Positions 43,447 through 53,199 of a stretch of 64,000 nucleotides of DNA are shown one piece after another. Numbering within the stretch: the stretch's first letter is position 1; each line of letters begins with the position of its first letter. The notes beneath the pieces are model-generated. The model did not search any database, was not told where the DNA came from, and saw only the letters and a program-made list of their open reading frames with translations. The position numbers were made by a program, and so were the translations under genes. Source of the stretch: Runella zeae DSM 19591 (GTDB lineage Bacteria; Bacteroidota; Bacteroidia; Cytophagales; Spirosomataceae); the NCBI RefSeq assembly GCF_000423565.1, contig NZ_AUIF01000033.1, forward strand, positions 1 to 64,000, read 5' to 3'.

Positions 43447-43793
43447 CCCGTTCGCAAAATAGGCAAAGAATCCATAAATTCCTGACGATACGATTGGGTA
43501 ACTGTAAAATTTTGAGAACCTATAAAGACCGTATCATGATTTACTAATTCTATATGAAATAGATTTACTACCTGTTTGCGTGAAATACGGACGAAATTGG
43601 GATCATTCAATTGCTCCAACACATTGGCCAAATAGGTGGAAACCCGATATTGTTTATTGCCCACGGTCAAAATATCTACGTAGGCTCCTGAAGCAGTCAG
43701 AGCTATAATGTCAGTTTTGGCTACACGTTCGTACTGGTTTTTATGACCCACAAACACAAAATCGGCCAATGCAGTTACGGTATCATTCATCAT
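43434..43793 (-). CDS. Stand-alone LytTR DNA-binding domain protein
   Basis: A 119-residue protein made almost only of a LytTR domain: AKTDIIALTASGAYVDILTV, YRVSTYLANVLEQLNDPNFVRISR, and VVNLFHIELV. No receiver domain is fused, so it acts alone or with a separate partner. It binds direct repeats near promoters. Position between the two CHAT modules suggests a role in their control. Confidence 0.85.
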   Translation of the reverse strand: MMNDTVTALADFVFVGHKNQYERVAKTDIIALTASGAYVDILTVGNKQYRVSTYLANVLEQLNDPNFVRISRKQVVNLFHIELVNHDTVFIGSQNFTVTQSYRQEFMDSLPILRTGKKG

Positions 43794-43904
43794 CTGTTTT
43801 TTAGTAATTACACCCCGAAAAGGTGGAGAATGTTACAGAACGTACCCTGATTTTTTGAGAAGTTTTTTACTTTTTTGGTTTAAAACAAATAATGAGATGA
43901 GTCC

Positions 43905-45073
43905 TCACCTTACTCCTACTTCCAAAACCCGACTGACGGTAAAGACGGCACCGCGCTGCACCTCAAAATTTCGGCATTGAACCTTGCCCATTGCGGGCGT
44001 AATAGATATCACATGGGGTGTTTTGATGAGTACATCATCAAAAACATAAGGTACGTGTCCACATGACCAAATCGCGGGGTTGGACCAAAGCCCCAAAGCC
44101 GTAGTCTGGCACAAAGTAGAGCCAGTAAATCCTGCCGTTTTAAGGGTTGTGTCGGCCCAAATCTTGCTCATGTTGGTAAGCCTAAAAAACTGATTACCTG
44201 TATATTGCACACCGGTTGTATATTGTGTGCCGGGATTGACGACAGAAAGCCGCGATCGAAAAGGAGCTGCGTTAGCTGCGGACGAAGTAGCGGAGTAATT
44301 GGCTTTTCCCAAGCCTGTAGCCTCATGCCCTTGTAACCCATGCCACATACCAAGTAAACTGCCATTTAGCAGCATCAAGGGTGGTGATAGACATAGTTTT
44401 GAAACCGAGGGTGTTTGATAAGCACGAAGCTGGTTTGATTTGACACGCCAATACTGCCATTCACTAAAGGTTAGATACATCCCATAGTACAGACCCACTA
44501 TCCCCTCGTAGCTTTCCCACAAATAAAAGTCCCGATTTTCTAAAGGAGTAACCATACCGGTAGGATTGTAGGTAGAGTCACAGTGTTGCCAAACACTTCG
44601 TCGGCGTTGCCTGTATTGGCAAAAACACTTAGCTTTTGGGCATGAATGTAGCGAACCGCGCTGTCTTGCCTGACACGCCTGACTTTTGCCGAATAGCCAT
44701 GATCATCCAAAAATATGGCATGCACGCCCATTGCCTTCCAAAGGTCAACTTTTTGCCTGATTTGGGTGTTGTTCCAAGGAGTGGGGTTGGACAAATGCCG
44801 CCCCAGCCAAACATAACCAAAGACCTTGACTTGGTTTTTGATGTTGTTGATAATCGTGGCGGTATTGGTATGGTCGCCGTGGCTTGGATTTTCCGAGCCA
44901 GCTTCCAAAACCACATACTCGTATTGCCGAAAAGTATTACTCGCTGTTACAAGATTACCTGCTGTACTGTTGACAAGCAACGGGTAGCCATAGTAAATCA
45001 AGCGTTTTTTTGGGGTTGTTTGAGCTAGTAAGCTACCACTTATCAAGCATAAGCAAAGCAGTAATTTGTTCAT
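43905..45073 (-). pseudogene. Exported TIM-barrel glycoside-hydrolase-like gene, frameshifted
   Basis: The first frame (45073 down to about 44585) has a signal peptide (LLLCLCLISGSLLAQ) and a barrel like GH114-type enzymes: RLIYYGYPLL, YEYVVLEAG, VKVFGYVWLG, VHAIFLDDHGYSAK and LSVFANTGNADEVFG. The second frame picks up as DSTYNPTGMVTPLENRDFYL and YEGIVGLYYGM and continues to 43905, ending in a beta-rich LWSNPAIWSCGHVPYVFDD block common at the C-termini of secreted Bacteroidota proteins. A one-base shift near 44575-44590 separates them. The gene is probably inactive unless the shift is an error. Confidence 0.75.
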
Positions 45074-45158
45074 GAGCTTCTTTTATTTGTTTCTACTTCA
45101 GGATTATAGACTGGGAATAGTATGACTGTTCTATTTGTCTCCATTAGTAGAGAGCATT

Positions 45159-47855
45159 TTAAAGTGCATCATAAGACCAATTAAATACTTTCACCGCTGA
45201 AGGGACTCCCTGATTAATTTGTAATTCAATAAAACCAACCTTATCAGGTGTTCTAATCATGTCGGCGATAGACTGATCATTATCTACCGAAAATTGCGGA
45301 ACAAACATATTATCCAAAAATAATTGCACACGCCATTTACGATTGGTGAGTTGAGTCTCAACGATTTTGACTTTATGATTTTTGCCATCAATAAAATTAT
45401 TTATCTGTTTTTCAGCAATTTTTTTACCATTGGGGTCTACAAAAAATGTAGTTGGAGTGCCATTTTCAACAGCAAAACAAAAACCAATGCGGTTTTGAGA
45501 TGCGCTTCTGAATTTTGTATCAGTAGGCCATAAAGCCAAATAAAAGCACGAGGTGGGGTGTAATGTATTGGTAGAAAAACTAAACTCCGTAACAAATCCA
45601 GTTCTTATATCTACACCTTGCCGCATTAAAATAATCGCAGGTGATTTTAAGCGGGTATCAAGTACCGCTTCTTTATTCGTGACGGTCACACCTGAATACC
45701 CTAATTTTACATCTGAACTACTAAACCCTCCGATCGAAAAACTTTCCAATACCTGGGTGCTGACCTGAGCGTCATAATAATGCTCTGCAAGTGACGTATT
45801 ATTATTGGTTGAGGCCACATCTACTATGCAATTTTCAAGTAAAATGGGGTCAGTAATTCCTGCTTTTTCACAAATAGTTCTGGCCGCATTACGTTGGGCA
45901 GTAGTTATATTGAGAGGATTTCGAGGGAAATTACGATCGGTGTAAGTATCGGTATTTTTACCAGTATCATAGACAAAAAGCGATTCGCTTTGCTTGATAC
46001 GCCAACTATCAGCGTAGCGGGGGTACAATTCATTGTATATCTCTTTAATAATTCCTCCTCCTTGTATCTGCAAGTCGTTTTGAGGCTGCTCGTCAAAATT
46101 GCCAAGCACACCCCGTAGCTTGCCTCGACGGTTTTGATTGGGAGTGACATAATAATCGAGATTGACATTATGGAGATATACTTTGATTTCATCTTGATTG
46201 GCTGTAGTGACAAAAAAAGTACTGCCGTCTTTAATAATCATGCCTCCATTGGATAGTGCTTGTGATTGGAAACTATTTCCAAGATTTTGACCATTTAAAA
46301 ACACTCTATTGGGAGGATAGAAACACACCTTATCATTATTCGAACGAATAGCCAGTCCTGTGTTCCAGGATACTGTACCATCGCTATTCAATGATTTAAC
46401 CTCTTCTTGTCGTGCCTGTATTTCAAAATTATCGGACGTTGATTTCAATACCGTAAATTCACCTGCTGCCATGAAACTAAACGAAGCTCCATCAAATGTG
46501 CTAATATGCGGATCACCATTGCTGGAAGCAGTGCTTCTTTCTTGTGTGTCGTTGGCTATGGGGTCATCAGGTAATCCAGCAGGCTCAAAATTTAGTATTT
46601 TCCCATAATAAACACCATTGTATGACCTTCCAAAAGCACGAAAATATTTTTTACGACTTCCCACAAAATCATAGTCAACATCATATGATTGTGGAGGCTT
46701 AATCGTTCCCTTTGCCAGAAGGTACGTCGCACCTCTTGGCGGCAAATATGAGCCAGAAGATTCAATATAATCAAATCGGAGTTTCGTAGAGTCTTCTGAC
46801 ACTAAAAAACCATGTATTTGAATCGGAGTATCTCCCAAAGACCTGACTACGCCATTCAATTTGGCTTTTTTGTCGGTAATACCAGAAGCGGCTAATGTTT
46901 CAATGATAGGTGGCTGTTTAGACTGATCATCCGTAAGCATGACGTATGCTTCCGTAGTGGCTAATTTGAGTAGCTGATAATCCATCCAAATGTAGCCACT
47001 CCTAATTTTTAGTGATTCTCCCGCTTTTTTATGCCAATCTTGTCCCCAACTGTTTTGTATCAAAAAAGCATTGTCTTTTTTACTATATCCCGCTATCACG
47101 ACAGCATGGTAGCGATGCTTTTTAGTCTTAGGGTCAAGTGTTGCGTTAGGGTCATATTTATTCCATAAAAAAGCTCCATCGTTCAATCTTTGGGAGGGAT
47201 TCACAAAATTATCATCTAATCTAAGTACTACAATAACTGGAATATCAAAAAAAACAAACTGCTGGATAGTTTTTAAATCAATGTTGATACGCCCCCAGTT
47301 TTTAATTTTGAACGGCAGGGCTTTTTGTTTTTGTGCATCACTGGGAGAGGGCAGATGAGAGTTTTGAAAAGGCATATCTCTCCATTTACAGACACCATGA
47401 TGTTGTACTAAATCAAGTGCTTTATACGTGTATGTTCCCTCATCTTTTCCATTATTTATTGAATTATAAATAAAGGCTGGACTGAAAACAGCATCAGCGT
47501 TTGTGCGCCCATTACCATCGTCATAACCCATACCTGAAAATTTATTATATATCGCACTTCTCGCCGCATATCCTACAGCCCATCCTACACAAGAACCTGT
47601 CGTCTTTTGATCTCCTATAGGAGGCATATAGGGGATGATGTATTCCTCTGCCAATGTTACCTTTTCAGCAGTTCGAGCAGCTATCAAGGGAGGCGAGATA
47701 AGCGGGATTTTCTTGTACTCATTGGAGTCAAGAGGGATAGCACCCGTATAAATTTCTCCGTTGGGTGCTATATCTATCTCATATACTTTCTTGCAGCTAT
47801 TATTGATGAGCAAAGCAATGAGAACAATTCCGAAAAGACTAATATGGCGTCTCAT
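45159..47855 (-). CDS. Lipoprotein with papain-like peptidase (C1) and VWD-type domains
   Basis: An 898-residue lipoprotein (lipobox LLINNSC, Cys21). The papain-like domain (about 70-310) has Gln83 and Cys89 in IGDQKTTGSCVGWAVGYAAR, a His near 248 in HAVVIAGYSKKD and an Asn near 265 in LIQNSWGQDW, so the catalytic set is complete. A fibronectin-like linker follows. A VWD-like domain starts near 447 (GDPHISTFDGASFSFMAAGEF). The C-terminal about 180 residues form a lectin-like beta-sandwich. It may cleave or display surface proteins. It is the 3' gene of a leftward group and overlaps the neighbour by 17 bases. Confidence 0.8.
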   Translation of the reverse strand: MRRHISLFGIVLIALLINNSCKKVYEIDIAPNGEIYTGAIPLDSNEYKKIPLISPPLIAARTAEKVTLAEEYIIPYMPPIGDQKTTGSCVGWAVGYAARSAIYNKFSGMGYDDGNGRTNADAVFSPAFIYNSINNGKDEGTYTYKALDLVQHHGVCKWRDMPFQNSHLPSPSDAQKQKALPFKIKNWGRINIDLKTIQQFVFFDIPVIVVLRLDDNFVNPSQRLNDGAFLWNKYDPNATLDPKTKKHRYHAVVIAGYSKKDNAFLIQNSWGQDWHKKAGESLKIRSGYIWMDYQLLKLATTEAYVMLTDDQSKQPPIIETLAASGITDKKAKLNGVVRSLGDTPIQIHGFLVSEDSTKLRFDYIESSGSYLPPRGATYLLAKGTIKPPQSYDVDYDFVGSRKKYFRAFGRSYNGVYYGKILNFEPAGLPDDPIANDTQERSTASSNGDPHISTFDGASFSFMAAGEFTVLKSTSDNFEIQARQEEVKSLNSDGTVSWNTGLAIRSNNDKVCFYPPNRVFLNGQNLGNSFQSQALSNGGMIIKDGSTFFVTTANQDEIKVYLHNVNLDYYVTPNQNRRGKLRGVLGNFDEQPQNDLQIQGGGIIKEIYNELYPRYADSWRIKQSESLFVYDTGKNTDTYTDRNFPRNPLNITTAQRNAARTICEKAGITDPILLENCIVDVASTNNNTSLAEHYYDAQVSTQVLESFSIGGFSSSDVKLGYSGVTVTNKEAVLDTRLKSPAIILMRQGVDIRTGFVTEFSFSTNTLHPTSCFYLALWPTDTKFRSASQNRIGFCFAVENGTPTTFFVDPNGKKIAEKQINNFIDGKNHKVKIVETQLTNRKWRVQLFLDNMFVPQFSVDNDQSIADMIRTPDKVGFIELQINQGVPSAVKVFNWSYDAL

Positions 47856-49035
47856 GATTTTTTGATGCGAGTTGTTTTTTGTATGATTTTAATCCTAAGC
47901 ACAATTTCGCTTCTAACGAACCAAATGGAGCAGTAATTGATTCGTAGTAGTGTGTAAACTGGGGTAGTCCCGAAACAAGGTGATTGTAACGAATACTTAT
48001 ATCCACACAAAGCGATTTTCCCAAAGAAACCTCCTGACCTAAGGTCACTGAGCCACCCCAATACAAGCTATTTTGTACATTTGGAGAAACACTCAGAGAA
48101 TTGCTTTCGGTACTTTTGGTAACAAACTGAAATAGAGTACCTTGAAGGCTTGGAGATAAATAGACCCTTTTGTAGGGATAAACACGGCAGCCCACCCCCA
48201 AAGGGACACTTCTAAGTATGAAAGAGTGAGAAAAAAGCAATTCGCCATTTCGTTTGTATAGGTAGTCAGACTGCCACGGTACATACGCAGCTTCTGCATG
48301 AACACCTAAAAATTGATTAAATCTTTGGGTAAATATGATGCCCCCCCCTACCGCATAAACCAATCCCATACCTGTTGTAGCATTGGTCCATTTAGAGCTG
48401 GCAGTAGGCCATAAATAAGAACCCAACGCATACAATGAAAAACTACTGTACTTGTAAAAAGGTGGTGCTACTTTAACGGTATCCTCTATCTTTTTTTGCT
48501 TTACTTTCTGCACTATTACGGTAGGTTGAGGTTTTGGCTTTTCAGGGAGGTTTTTTTCATAGCCCAGTACATCCTTACGTCGTAAAGTCCTTATTTTTTG
48601 AGTATCGTCGGTGAGGGCGGTGTATTTTATTTCTCTGTCTGTTATTTCTATAATTTCACATTCAATAATTCTCCTATCTTTGGTTAGAATTAAATCAGGT
48701 TTCTGGCCTTTTGGCTTCTTTTGGAGTTGTAAAGGAATTGTTAGCTGTTGGAAGTTAGTTCTGAGGATGTTTGCAGGCCGTACGCTGAGACGCTGTATTT
48801 GATAATAATAGACACGGCCACTGGCATATCGCACTTTTACGATACTATCGGTGGGCATTTTATAAGTGGCCGCATTTTTTGTGTTCCGGAGCCTGTAAAT
48901 AGCTTCTCGTTCTTTTATTTGTAGGGTGTAGGCGCGTACTTGACGGCCATTCACTTGGTAAATAATATCTACTTTTTGGGCTTTTAATTCCCCAAATACT
49001 ACTATCAAAAAAAATATCAATATAAAATGTTTCAT
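47839..49035 (-). CDS. Exported protein, probable outer-membrane beta-barrel
   Basis: A 398-residue protein with a signal peptide (HFILIFFLIVVFGELKAQ). The N-terminal half has two short repeats in which a DxI/IECEI strand is followed by DREI/KYxxL. The C-terminal half has alternating hydrophobic strands (SLYALGSYLW, GLVYAVGGGI, SVTLGQEVSL, AKLCLGLKSY), as in porin-like barrels. No family named. It overlaps the next gene by 17 bases, so they are likely co-translated. Confidence 0.6.
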   Translation of the reverse strand: MKHFILIFFLIVVFGELKAQKVDIIYQVNGRQVRAYTLQIKEREAIYRLRNTKNAATYKMPTDSIVKVRYASGRVYYYQIQRLSVRPANILRTNFQQLTIPLQLQKKPKGQKPDLILTKDRRIIECEIIEITDREIKYTALTDDTQKIRTLRRKDVLGYEKNLPEKPKPQPTVIVQKVKQKKIEDTVKVAPPFYKYSSFSLYALGSYLWPTASSKWTNATTGMGLVYAVGGGIIFTQRFNQFLGVHAEAAYVPWQSDYLYKRNGELLFSHSFILRSVPLGVGCRVYPYKRVYLSPSLQGTLFQFVTKSTESNSLSVSPNVQNSLYWGGSVTLGQEVSLGKSLCVDISIRYNHLVSGLPQFTHYYESITAPFGSLEAKLCLGLKSYKKQLASKNHETPY

Positions 49036-49084
49036 ATATTGTTTAGTCAGTAAAGTTGATATACGTAGCTAATTTTTGTCCATT

Positions 49085-51031
49085 TTACCGACCCAAAATC
49101 ACAAACTCTACCCTTCTATTTTGGGCTTTGCCGTCTTCAGTAGTATTAGGCGCAATGGGGCGAGCTTTGCCGTAGCCTTTGGCGCGGAGGCGGATGCTTG
49201 ATATGCCTTTAGAGAGCAGATATGAACGTACTGCCTCAGCGCGGTCCTGCGACAGTTCTTGATTGGGGACATCACCACCAACGTTGTCGGTATGTCCTGC
49301 AATTTCTACTTTTACCGAAGGGTTGGCTTCCATCAGCTCCGTCAAACGGTTGAGTTCAGCATAGGATTCAGGTAATAGAGTGTATTTACCATTAGGGAAG
49401 AAGAGGTTGTTAAGGGTAATGGTTGAGCCAGCCTCAATGGGCATCGTGACTACCTCGCGCACGGTGTAGTTTTTGATTTGAGGCGTGGGTTTGCCTTTTA
49501 CTACTTTGGTTTCGCGCAAGTCAATATTTTGCGAACTTGCTACAAACTCACCATCTCCAACTACTTGTAGGCTGTACCGCTGACCGCGAGGCAGGGCAAA
49601 CTGATAGCTGCCGTTGGCCGCCACGGGTATTTCGCCCAGTTGTTCGTTGGTAGCGAGGTTATAATAGATTACACGCAAGTTTTGGGCATTGGCTTGGTTG
49701 CTCACTTGCCCGCGTATGATGACTTCTTCGACGGTAGTGCTTGTTACTGGTTCAGGCTCATTTACGATTGTTTGATCAATGACGGTCGTCGTAGTTTGGT
49801 TGGTGTAACTTCCTCCCCCGCCATTTTGGTAATTGATACTATTGTTTACCCGAGGCGTGGGTGCAGCTACTTTGAGGTTTTGCCCGCTGATTTCGCCAAA
49901 TTTTCCAAAAAACAACAACTCATACTCGCCACCATTGGGGTTGGTGGTCTCGACCGTTACTTTGTAGTTGCCTGCCGTTTTGCACTCAAAAATGGCATTT
50001 TTTAACCCAGGACTGTGTAGGTTTCTGTGCGCATCTACCTGTTGCCCAAACGCATCCGTGACACTCAGATTACATTCTCCCTCCGTAGTGCGTAGCATGA
50101 CCTCTTGGTAGCCTACTTGGGCGGGCAGGGTATAGACGTGTTTGATGCTCTGGCGAGTCCATTTCTGAGTAATTTTTTGTTCTTGCGAGGGAAGGCGTTC
50201 AGGCTTTTTAATGAATTTACCGACGGCTTCTATTTTGTATTCTCCACGAGCATTTACCTCATTGGTACCTATTATAATTTTATAAATTCCCTTTTCTTTG
50301 GCTTGTTCGGTACAATATTCAACACCAGGACTATTAGTATTGACATGATTCATTATTTTTCCACTTGGGCTAACCACTCGTATGAATATAGGTAAACCTG
50401 TTGATTCGACGTTAATGTCAAAATGACTATCCCGTTCAGGTTCAAACAAATAGAGTTGATTTCTCGGGGAGTACCATGCGTAACTGCCGCCGCCGCCCCC
50501 TTCTTCACCGAAAGAACTATTATCCATAGGGACATATTCAACTGGTAATAATTGAACGTTGGAGATACTGCCTTCAAAATTGATTTCATAATTGTTTCGC
50601 TCGTATCGCTCACCATACACACATAACTTATAATTTCCAGCTTTGACGTTATCTATCCAAGCACTTCCCCAAGACCACACTCGCTGACCATTTGAAGAAA
50701 AAAGGCTCGCCCCAACAAATCCGTTTGAATTGTCACTCATGTTTAAACGAGGCATGTCTTGGTTGATGGTTATTGAATAGATGTGATTACGGGGCGAAGA
50801 CCAATTCCACGTATTTGTTCCCCCCGCGCCATATTCCTTCCACTCCCCCCGAATGGTTTTACCCGCAGAGAAAATAGAACGGCTTGTTCCCCCCGAAGAG
50901 GAAGGTGCTTTTCCCGTTTCGAGGGTGGTATTTACTTTTTGCAAACCCTCATTGATGCGTTCTAATAATCCTTTCTTTTGTTGGGCTTGAGTGCTGAGGG
51001 TAATGAGTAACAAAATGAGTATCTTTTTCAT
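49085..51031 (-). CDS. OmpA-family protein with repeated PPC-like domains
   Basis: A 648-residue exported protein (signal peptide ILILLLITLSTQAQ). Three beta-sandwich repeats of the pre-peptidase C-terminal type are visible (about 60-155, 165-275, 285-380), each with a G-x-Y-x-L/V-x-V/I strand such as AGNYKLCVYGERY and AGNYKVTVETT. A carboxypeptidase-regulatory-like segment (VAANGSYQFALPRGQRYSL) follows. The OmpA peptidoglycan-binding domain ends the protein: NGKYTLLPESYAELNRL, VEIAGHTDNVGG and AEAVRSYLLSKG. It likely links the outer membrane to the cell wall. Confidence 0.88.
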   Translation of the reverse strand: MKKILILLLITLSTQAQQKKGLLERINEGLQKVNTTLETGKAPSSSGGTSRSIFSAGKTIRGEWKEYGAGGTNTWNWSSPRNHIYSITINQDMPRLNMSDNSNGFVGASLFSSNGQRVWSWGSAWIDNVKAGNYKLCVYGERYERNNYEINFEGSISNVQLLPVEYVPMDNSSFGEEGGGGGSYAWYSPRNQLYLFEPERDSHFDINVESTGLPIFIRVVSPSGKIMNHVNTNSPGVEYCTEQAKEKGIYKIIIGTNEVNARGEYKIEAVGKFIKKPERLPSQEQKITQKWTRQSIKHVYTLPAQVGYQEVMLRTTEGECNLSVTDAFGQQVDAHRNLHSPGLKNAIFECKTAGNYKVTVETTNPNGGEYELLFFGKFGEISGQNLKVAAPTPRVNNSINYQNGGGGSYTNQTTTTVIDQTIVNEPEPVTSTTVEEVIIRGQVSNQANAQNLRVIYYNLATNEQLGEIPVAANGSYQFALPRGQRYSLQVVGDGEFVASSQNIDLRETKVVKGKPTPQIKNYTVREVVTMPIEAGSTITLNNLFFPNGKYTLLPESYAELNRLTELMEANPSVKVEIAGHTDNVGGDVPNQELSQDRAEAVRSYLLSKGISSIRLRAKGYGKARPIAPNTTEDGKAQNRRVEFVILGR

Positions 51032-51056
51032 TTGGCTTTCAATTAATGTGTTTGCT

Positions 51057-51698
51057 TTACCTTTTTACGAAAACCCAATCTGACTGAGAGAAATCAGTTC
51101 CTCCCATACGTAGCGTGGCTGTAGGCTCTCCATAGTACCACATGTCTTTGCGACATTGGGGACTTGTTCGTGCAAACCCATTGGCAGTAGTTAAGATGGC
51201 ATTGTCACCGCCATTGATGCCACCGGTACCTGTGTAAGAACCATCCTTATTTATTCGATAGTCCATGTATCCCCCATTAGAGCCTGCAATTCGGAAATAG
51301 TTCGTTCGGAGGATTTTGAGGGTTAATGTATCACCATTCGTTTTTCCCACGAGCCTGCCTCGGTGAGTGATCTTATTTTCACTTATTTGGAGGGGTTCCT
51401 CAAAATTGTGTAATGTAAACTGTTCTGAGCCTGTTCCAAACCAGAAAGCATCAGGGCTTTGCATGGTGAAACTGAGCGAATCTAATGTGATTTTGGTAGT
51501 AGAGGGTCGACTGATAGTAGCTTTTACTTCTGTTAGCTTCATGTTGCAATTGGGCAAATCAAGGGGGAGCTGTATAAATTTTCCGTTGTGGACTACCCCT
51601 ATAAATTGATAGTTATTACTCGGCCTTATGTTGGACTCTTTAACACAGCCTGTTAGCACAACTACAACCAATAGCGAAAATCGCATTATTTTTTTCAT
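51057..51698 (-). CDS. Lipoprotein of unknown function
   Basis: A 213-residue lipoprotein (lipobox VVVLTGC, Cys at residue 18). The rest is beta-rich and polar, with no domain I recognise. It is 25 bases from the OmpA gene and 55 from the TolB-like gene on the same strand, so it probably belongs to a leftward operon of envelope proteins from 52746 to 45159. Confidence 0.6.
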   Translation of the reverse strand: MKKIMRFSLLVVVVLTGCVKESNIRPSNNYQFIGVVHNGKFIQLPLDLPNCNMKLTEVKATISRPSTTKITLDSLSFTMQSPDAFWFGTGSEQFTLHNFEEPLQISENKITHRGRLVGKTNGDTLTLKILRTNYFRIAGSNGGYMDYRINKDGSYTGTGGINGGDNAILTTANGFARTSPQCRKDMWYYGEPTATLRMGGTDFSQSDWVFVKR

Positions 51699-51753
51699 AA
51701 CTAAGTAGAGTTATACCGGTACCACTTGGTAGTACCGGCCTGTAAGTGCATTA

Positions 51754-52746
51754 TCACAATCTTGGCTTTGCCTTCCAAATACTGTAGTTTTTAGCGGCAT
51801 TGGAAGAGAAGAACAGCATTCCATCAGGCCCCCAAGTGGGGTCGGCTTCATCGGTTTCACCTTGGGTGATTTGCTTTATTTCAGTACCGTCGGCCTTCAT
51901 CACATACACATGGTGGCGGCTTGAAGTTGGCGTTTCTCTATTGCTTACAAATGCCACATAACGTCCATCGCGCGAGTATGCTGCATCTTTATTATGATAT
52001 TCTCCTGTGGTTAGCTGTGATTTCTGGCCTGTTTTCAGGTTGAGTGTAAACATCTGCACATATTTATTAACGGTCAGATTGTACACTATCCGCGTTTCAT
52101 CGTTGGGTAAAAACTGAGGTTTATATCCTTCCGTAATCACCGTAAAACTCCCCCCTTTTTGATCCATCGAACAAATCATTCGGTTTCCACCGATAAGCGT
52201 ACTGAACACTATTTTGGACCCGTCTTTTGAAATAACGGGTTGTGAGTCATCATCTCCTAACTCTCCCTGCGAAACATAGTTGATTCCCATACCTTCCGGT
52301 GATGTGTAAGCAATGACCGGTTTAGAGGGCAGTACATATGTAAACAGAATGTTGCCATTAGGCATTACGGTTGCATCAGCAGCATTGTCCTTGAGTGGAT
52401 TGGTGGTTGGCATTCCAATCTCTTTGCGAACAATTTTGGTTTTTTTGTTGGTGACCACCACAGGGTTAAACAAACTACCTCTTCCTGACAGGAGATTATC
52501 AATGTTAAGCCCTCCACCGGAGGTATTGGTTTCAATGGCATTATAATAGAGGTATTTACCATCTGAGCTTACACGAGGATAAAATTCATTGGAAGGTTCG
52601 CTGGTTTCACGGGTTAGGTTTTCCGCGTTGCCCGTAGCAGATGGAGCAGATGGAAATACTGCTTTTTGGGTTTGTGGTTTTTTGGAGCACGAATACATAA
52701 GAATCGCACTTAGTACGACCGTTGCAAAGAAGACACTTTTTTTCAT
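51754..52746 (-). CDS. TolB-like/PD40 beta-propeller lipoprotein
   Basis: A 330-residue lipoprotein (lipobox ILMYSC). It carries several PD40-type propeller blades, e.g. NEFYPRVSSDGKYLYY, DDSQPVISKDGSKIVFS, KDAAYSRDGRYVAFVSN and EADPTWGPDGMLFFSS. Such proteins usually bind partner proteins in the periplasm. First gene of the leftward envelope group. Confidence 0.8.
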   Translation of the reverse strand: MKKSVFFATVVLSAILMYSCSKKPQTQKAVFPSAPSATGNAENLTRETSEPSNEFYPRVSSDGKYLYYNAIETNTSGGGLNIDNLLSGRGSLFNPVVVTNKKTKIVRKEIGMPTTNPLKDNAADATVMPNGNILFTYVLPSKPVIAYTSPEGMGINYVSQGELGDDDSQPVISKDGSKIVFSTLIGGNRMICSMDQKGGSFTVITEGYKPQFLPNDETRIVYNLTVNKYVQMFTLNLKTGQKSQLTTGEYHNKDAAYSRDGRYVAFVSNRETPTSSRHHVYVMKADGTEIKQITQGETDEADPTWGPDGMLFFSSNAAKNYSIWKAKPRL

Positions 52747-52990
52747 TAGTATTGTGGTTGTTTTAAGTGAGTTAAAAATGAAAATTTGAGACTTGTTGAA
52801 ATGACCTATCCTTTGAACAATGAATCTATTTGTGATTACATGAGATTATTAGTTTTTGAATTGATAGTGAATCAACGTTATACAAAATAGTATTGAACAT
52901 CAGGGAACACAATCCCATTTTGGTAAAATGCCTTTTGTTTTTGGCAGACTTAGTCTTTTTTTTAGTGAAATGAAATTTTGCCAGTTACGT

Positions 52991-53053
52991 ATGTTATAGG
53001 TTACAATGTTATAGGTACAGGTTACACACCTCTACATCCTTCCATGTTACAGG
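52991..53053. repeat. Direct repeats ATGTTA(T/C)AGG in the divergent gap
   Basis: Copies at 52991-53000, 53006-53015 (15 bases apart) and 53044-53053 lie in the 453-base gap between the TolB-like and metallopeptidase genes, which holds no gene. A 9-base ATGTTACAG also occurs at 43830-43838, upstream of the LytTR gene. They may be sites for the LytTR regulator. Confidence 0.4.
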
Positions 53054-53135
53054 CCTAGGGAAGTTTTTTTGAAAATTTTTCATCATCAACAGGAATTAGT
53101 GTTTGAACTTAGTTGACTGTTGATGAGGGAATATT

Positions 53136-53152
53136 GAAAATGTCAGGGGGTA
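53136..53152 (+). promoter_or_regulatory. 17-base motif shared with the ECF sigma gene
   Basis: GAAAATGTCAGGGGGTA, identical to the reverse strand at 43084-43068. It lies 47 bases before the metallopeptidase ATG. The position suits a promoter element or activator site. Confidence 0.5.
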
Positions 53153-53199
53153 GGAATGAACTTTTTTTGTTTTTTTGCAAAAACTAAAGTTACCCTACC

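Noticed and set aside
52991-53053. CRISPR-like array
   Set aside because: The repeats are only about 10 bases with irregular short gaps; there are no cas genes in the window.
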